The notes under the pieces are model-generated. The model was not told where the DNA came from. It saw nothing but the letters and a program-made list of their open reading frames with translations, and ran no database searches. From assembly GCF_001544875.2 (NCBI RefSeq), contig NZ_FCOA02000040.1, positions 1 through 59,292 of the forward strand: a stretch of 59,292 nucleotides of DNA. The letters are read 5' to 3'. A program made the position numbers and the translations under genes. Origin of the DNA: Caballeronia hypogeia. Its GTDB lineage: Bacteria; Pseudomonadota; Gammaproteobacteria; Burkholderiales; Burkholderiaceae. Positions within the stretch are counted from its first letter, which is position 1. Each line of letters begins with the position of its first letter. Shown piece by piece: positions 57,012 to 59,292 of the stretch.

Positions 57012-58928
57012 ATGTATTTCTCCGGCCTGCGACGAGCAATTCAAGACGTTGAAGAAAAGAAATTTTATGACGTCGCGCTGCTGTTTCTGCAGAGTGAAGG
57101 GTATAGGGAACTCAGCATTATCGATGGAACGGGCGACGGCGGCAGAGATGTATCGTGCTCTCGTACGGATCTGCGCATTCAACTAAGCGTCAGAAAAGAT
57201 TGGGAAAATAAAATTAATAGTGAGGCCGACGCCACGCGAACCGCGGGAAAGCGCCATTTGATTTACATTACAAATCGATTAATTCGTGATACTGATCTCG
57301 CCAATTTTCGAAATAATAAATATAAGCAAAAAGGCGAAGTGGAGCTTTCTGTATTTGATTTAAATAGAATTTCTACGAGTCTTTCTGCGCCGGGCGTCAT
57401 TAAATCCGCATATGAAAAACTAGGTTATCTTGTTCAGGGGAAAATTACAGCAACACCTAAAGAAATTGCTCTTAGTAATCTTCTGCTATTTTCAAGCGAA
57501 GCAAAAGATTTGCGCCAAGACGTCATTGAGAGCAATATCCGAGCGTACATGTTCAAACATCCTTCGTCAAAAAATGACGATGTGGTATCGGCCATCGGCT
57601 CATCACTTCCCGGGGTCGATATTGAACACGACGCAAGAGGCGCTCTATCTCGCCTCATTGTCAAAGGCGATATCATTTCCAATGCCGGAGTCGTTGATCT
57701 TTCCGAAAACGCGAAAAAATTGATGGAGGCGGCTGAAGAGGATTATGCGCAATCGATTAGCAACGATATCACATCAATTTCAAATAAATATTCACTTTCA
57801 GTTGATGATGTGCGTCGATTAATTGAAGTGGCACTTGAAATTTCTGCTCGTGAAGGAGTGCTGAACGGCGACGGCATTCAGGAAACAGCGCTTGCAGATT
57901 TCATCTCCAATCATAATTTGATTCGCCGCAAAAATGATCTGTACGAGGACTTATCAAAGCTTTCGGTTGCCAGGGTGAGTCAGTACGGTAAAACTCTCGA
58001 TCATATCTTTTCGGCCAATACGTTTGACATTTATCGAGCCCTCGGGCGAACGACTGATGTCCGGATGTTATTGGATTCGAGCGTGGCTATGCCACTAATG
58101 TTCGGCCTCTGCTTCGGCTCAGTAAGATCCAGATATAGCATTGCGGCGGCCGCTCTCCACCAGCTATGTCAAAGTCATAACATTTCAATCGCCGTTCCTC
58201 GCTGTTACGTCAATGAAATGGTGTTTCACGGAATAGAGGCGCTGAAATTCGCGCAAACCTACACCGCGCTGAATGAAGCGAACAAGGCAGCCTTAAAAGC
58301 ATCGAGCAATTCGTATCTCAGCCACTACAGCCACCTTCGCGAGCGAGGGGAGTTGAAAGAAAATTATTCTTTGAAGGATTTTCTCGCTCATTTTGGACTG
58401 TCAGGAAACGCTCCCCCGCGTAAAGTCGAAAACACGATTGAAAGTATTCTCGAAGACTTTGGCATTGAAATCATCTCTACTGGCCGATGGGATGCAGATA
58501 TACGTCAAGAAATCGCGGAAGGGAAACCGGGAAGCCCTCCCATCATCATCGATCATGATGCTTCGGTTTGTACATTCTTGAAAAACAGCGTGGATGAAGG
58601 ATTTATTTTTTCCACGTGGGATAAGGTAATGATGAGCGTGGTCGAGGGGAAATCGCGCATTTTTGCAAGCTCGCCATCACGAGTCGCAGACTTCCTTTCA
58701 ATGGCTGGCGGCTCCGAGATGGAAAGTGCTCAGAGTTTCAACCTTCTGGGATCTCTGCTTTATTGTGACGAGAGAAAGGCAGCGGCTCTTGCTGAAAGAA
58801 TCGAGAGGATTGAGTCGGCGGAAAAAGCGTACGAATATCAGAATCTTGCAGCGGCGGCTCGGGGCGCCGCTGACGATGACGGCGGATCTCAAAACAATTC
58901 GGCGAATGACAACGCTTACAAAGGCTAA
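57012..58928 (+). CDS. Composite nuclease: Mrr-like PD-(D/E)XK domain plus C-terminal PIN domain
   Basis: I do not recognise this as a named family. Numbering from the upstream ATG at 56997: residues about 15-130 resemble an Mrr/REase fold, with IIDGTGDGGRDV (D47, D51) and IQLSVRKDW (Q62; the usual lysine of QxK is replaced by S64, with R66/K67 nearby). The middle (about 155-345) looks like helical/winged-helix DNA-binding segments (ALSRLIVKGDIISNAGVVDLSENAKKLM). The C-terminal part carries a PIN pattern: D360 (LLDSSVAMPLMF), E407 (YVNEMVFHG), D521 (IDHDASVCTF), D542 (FSTWDKVM). The acidic tail is disordered. I chose ATG at 57012 because GGAG lies 9 nt upstream; ATG at 56997 is possible. Low GC and non-host codon use indicate transfer. 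A defence role is inferred from the nuclease fusion and position. Confidence 0.75.
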   Translation: MYFSGLRRAIQDVEEKKFYDVALLFLQSEGYRELSIIDGTGDGGRDVSCSRTDLRIQLSVRKDWENKINSEADATRTAGKRHLIYITNRLIRDTDLANFRNNKYKQKGEVELSVFDLNRISTSLSAPGVIKSAYEKLGYLVQGKITATPKEIALSNLLLFSSEAKDLRQDVIESNIRAYMFKHPSSKNDDVVSAIGSSLPGVDIEHDARGALSRLIVKGDIISNAGVVDLSENAKKLMEAAEEDYAQSISNDITSISNKYSLSVDDVRRLIEVALEISAREGVLNGDGIQETALADFISNHNLIRRKNDLYEDLSKLSVARVSQYGKTLDHIFSANTFDIYRALGRTTDVRMLLDSSVAMPLMFGLCFGSVRSRYSIAAAALHQLCQSHNISIAVPRCYVNEMVFHGIEALKFAQTYTALNEANKAALKASSNSYLSHYSHLRERGELKENYSLKDFLAHFGLSGNAPPRKVENTIESILEDFGIEIISTGRWDADIRQEIAEGKPGSPPIIIDHDASVCTFLKNSVDEGFIFSTWDKVMMSVVEGKSRIFASSPSRVADFLSMAGGSEMESAQSFNLLGSLLYCDERKAAALAERIERIESAEKAYEYQNLAAAARGAADDDGGSQNNSANDNAYKG

Positions 58929-59292
58929 CTGTTTCGCCACATTGGTCAAATGGATTCTGAGCAAAGCCGGAGCGCAAAACACTTAGGCTACTTCTGGTGT
59001 TGCAGAGGTTCTGGAAGGGATTGAACTGTCCCTGTCTAAATTTGCGTTGCGTATAACGAATAGCCGCTCAACGTCCCTTCTGGGGGAAAGCCTCGCCACT
59101 CGAGCAACGGATAAATCGCTCGAGTGGCTGACCGGTCATGGCCGATCGCAGCCTGGTGTCCATCGGAAAACGGGTTACGGTGCCCGTTTTTCGCGCCAAG
59201 CGCCCTGTTTATCATTAGTCGGGCCTGAATAATTCGGTTTGCGCGGTGCCGTCTCTCATGGGAGGAAGGGCAGTGCAGCTGAGCGTTTGAGT
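58929..59292. ncRNA. Hairpin-rich non-coding stretch, possible structured RNA
   Basis: No protein-like frame is seen. It contains an 11-bp perfect stem GCCACTCGAGC/GCTCGAGTGGC (59095-59105 / 59118-59128) and a terminator-like AAAACGGG/CCCGTTTT (59167-59174 / 59183-59190) followed by T. At 59202-59224 a hairpin GCCC/GGGC has TTTATCATTA in its loop and AGC just before it, which resembles what I recall of the first hairpin of retron-Eco1 msr. The stretch runs off the window, so the reverse transcriptase expected for a retron cannot be seen. Treat as a structured RNA of unknown kind. Confidence 0.3.

Noticed and set aside
59047..59232. 61-aa plus-strand frame at the window end
   Set aside because: It crosses perfect hairpins, has no Shine-Dalgarno and no similarity; structure argues for non-coding RNA.

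Overview
The window looks like a chromosomal segment of a Burkholderiaceae bacterium, most likely Paraburkholderia, Caballeronia or Burkholderia. The evidence is the high GC content with strong GC3 bias, the protein families (BPSS1780-type membrane protein, DUF3563, DUF2782, a GlgE with an extra N-terminal domain, a three-subunit FAD glucose dehydrogenase) and the yqeY-dnaG-rpoD order. These are recognitions from sequence and memory; no database search was possible.

Region by region: 0.1-12.2 kb holds an alpha-glucan/trehalose cluster on the minus strand (glgA, glgE, fused treS-maltokinase, glgB) plus a DUF1345 membrane protein. 12.3-15.7 kb is a periplasmic electron-transferring sugar dehydrogenase (gamma-alpha-beta). 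15.8-21 kb has a metallophosphatase, a type IB topoisomerase, a RES/Xre toxin-antitoxin pair and a small operon with a near-perfect LexA box. 21-28.9 kb carries a Pit phosphate transporter divergent from a CHAD protein, an orphan modE, a PAP2 phosphatase, a PHB-depolymerase-like esterase, DUF3563 and the ohrR-ohr peroxide pair. 28.9-41.3 kb is housekeeping: BPSS1780 protein, thrB, DUF2782, amn, a LOG-family hydrolase head-to-head with polA, NDH-2, dienelactone hydrolase, sulfurtransferase and a Rieske oxygenase. 41.6-48.7 kb has xseB-ispA-dxs, folE2, a LysR/MFS divergon and a GST-like protein. 48.7-56.4 kb has tsaD, an HI0933 flavoprotein, yqeY, dnaG, rpoD and a CAU-anticodon tRNA.

Directly after the tRNA the character changes. 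GC content drops and a 638-aa protein appears that combines an Mrr-like PD-(D/E)XK domain, a probable winged-helix middle and a C-terminal PIN nuclease domain. It is followed by a non-coding stretch rich in hairpins that runs off the window. This looks like the start of a tRNA-associated accessory element and is my best candidate for an undescribed, possibly anti-phage, system.

How the genes work together: GlgE, TreS-Mak and GlgB form the GlgE route from trehalose to branched alpha-glucan, with GlgA as a second glucan synthase. XseB-IspA-Dxs groups isoprenoid synthesis with exonuclease VII. YqeY-DnaG-RpoD is the macromolecular-synthesis operon, but the rpsU gene usually expected at its head is absent although promoter, Shine-Dalgarno and terminator-like remnants are present.
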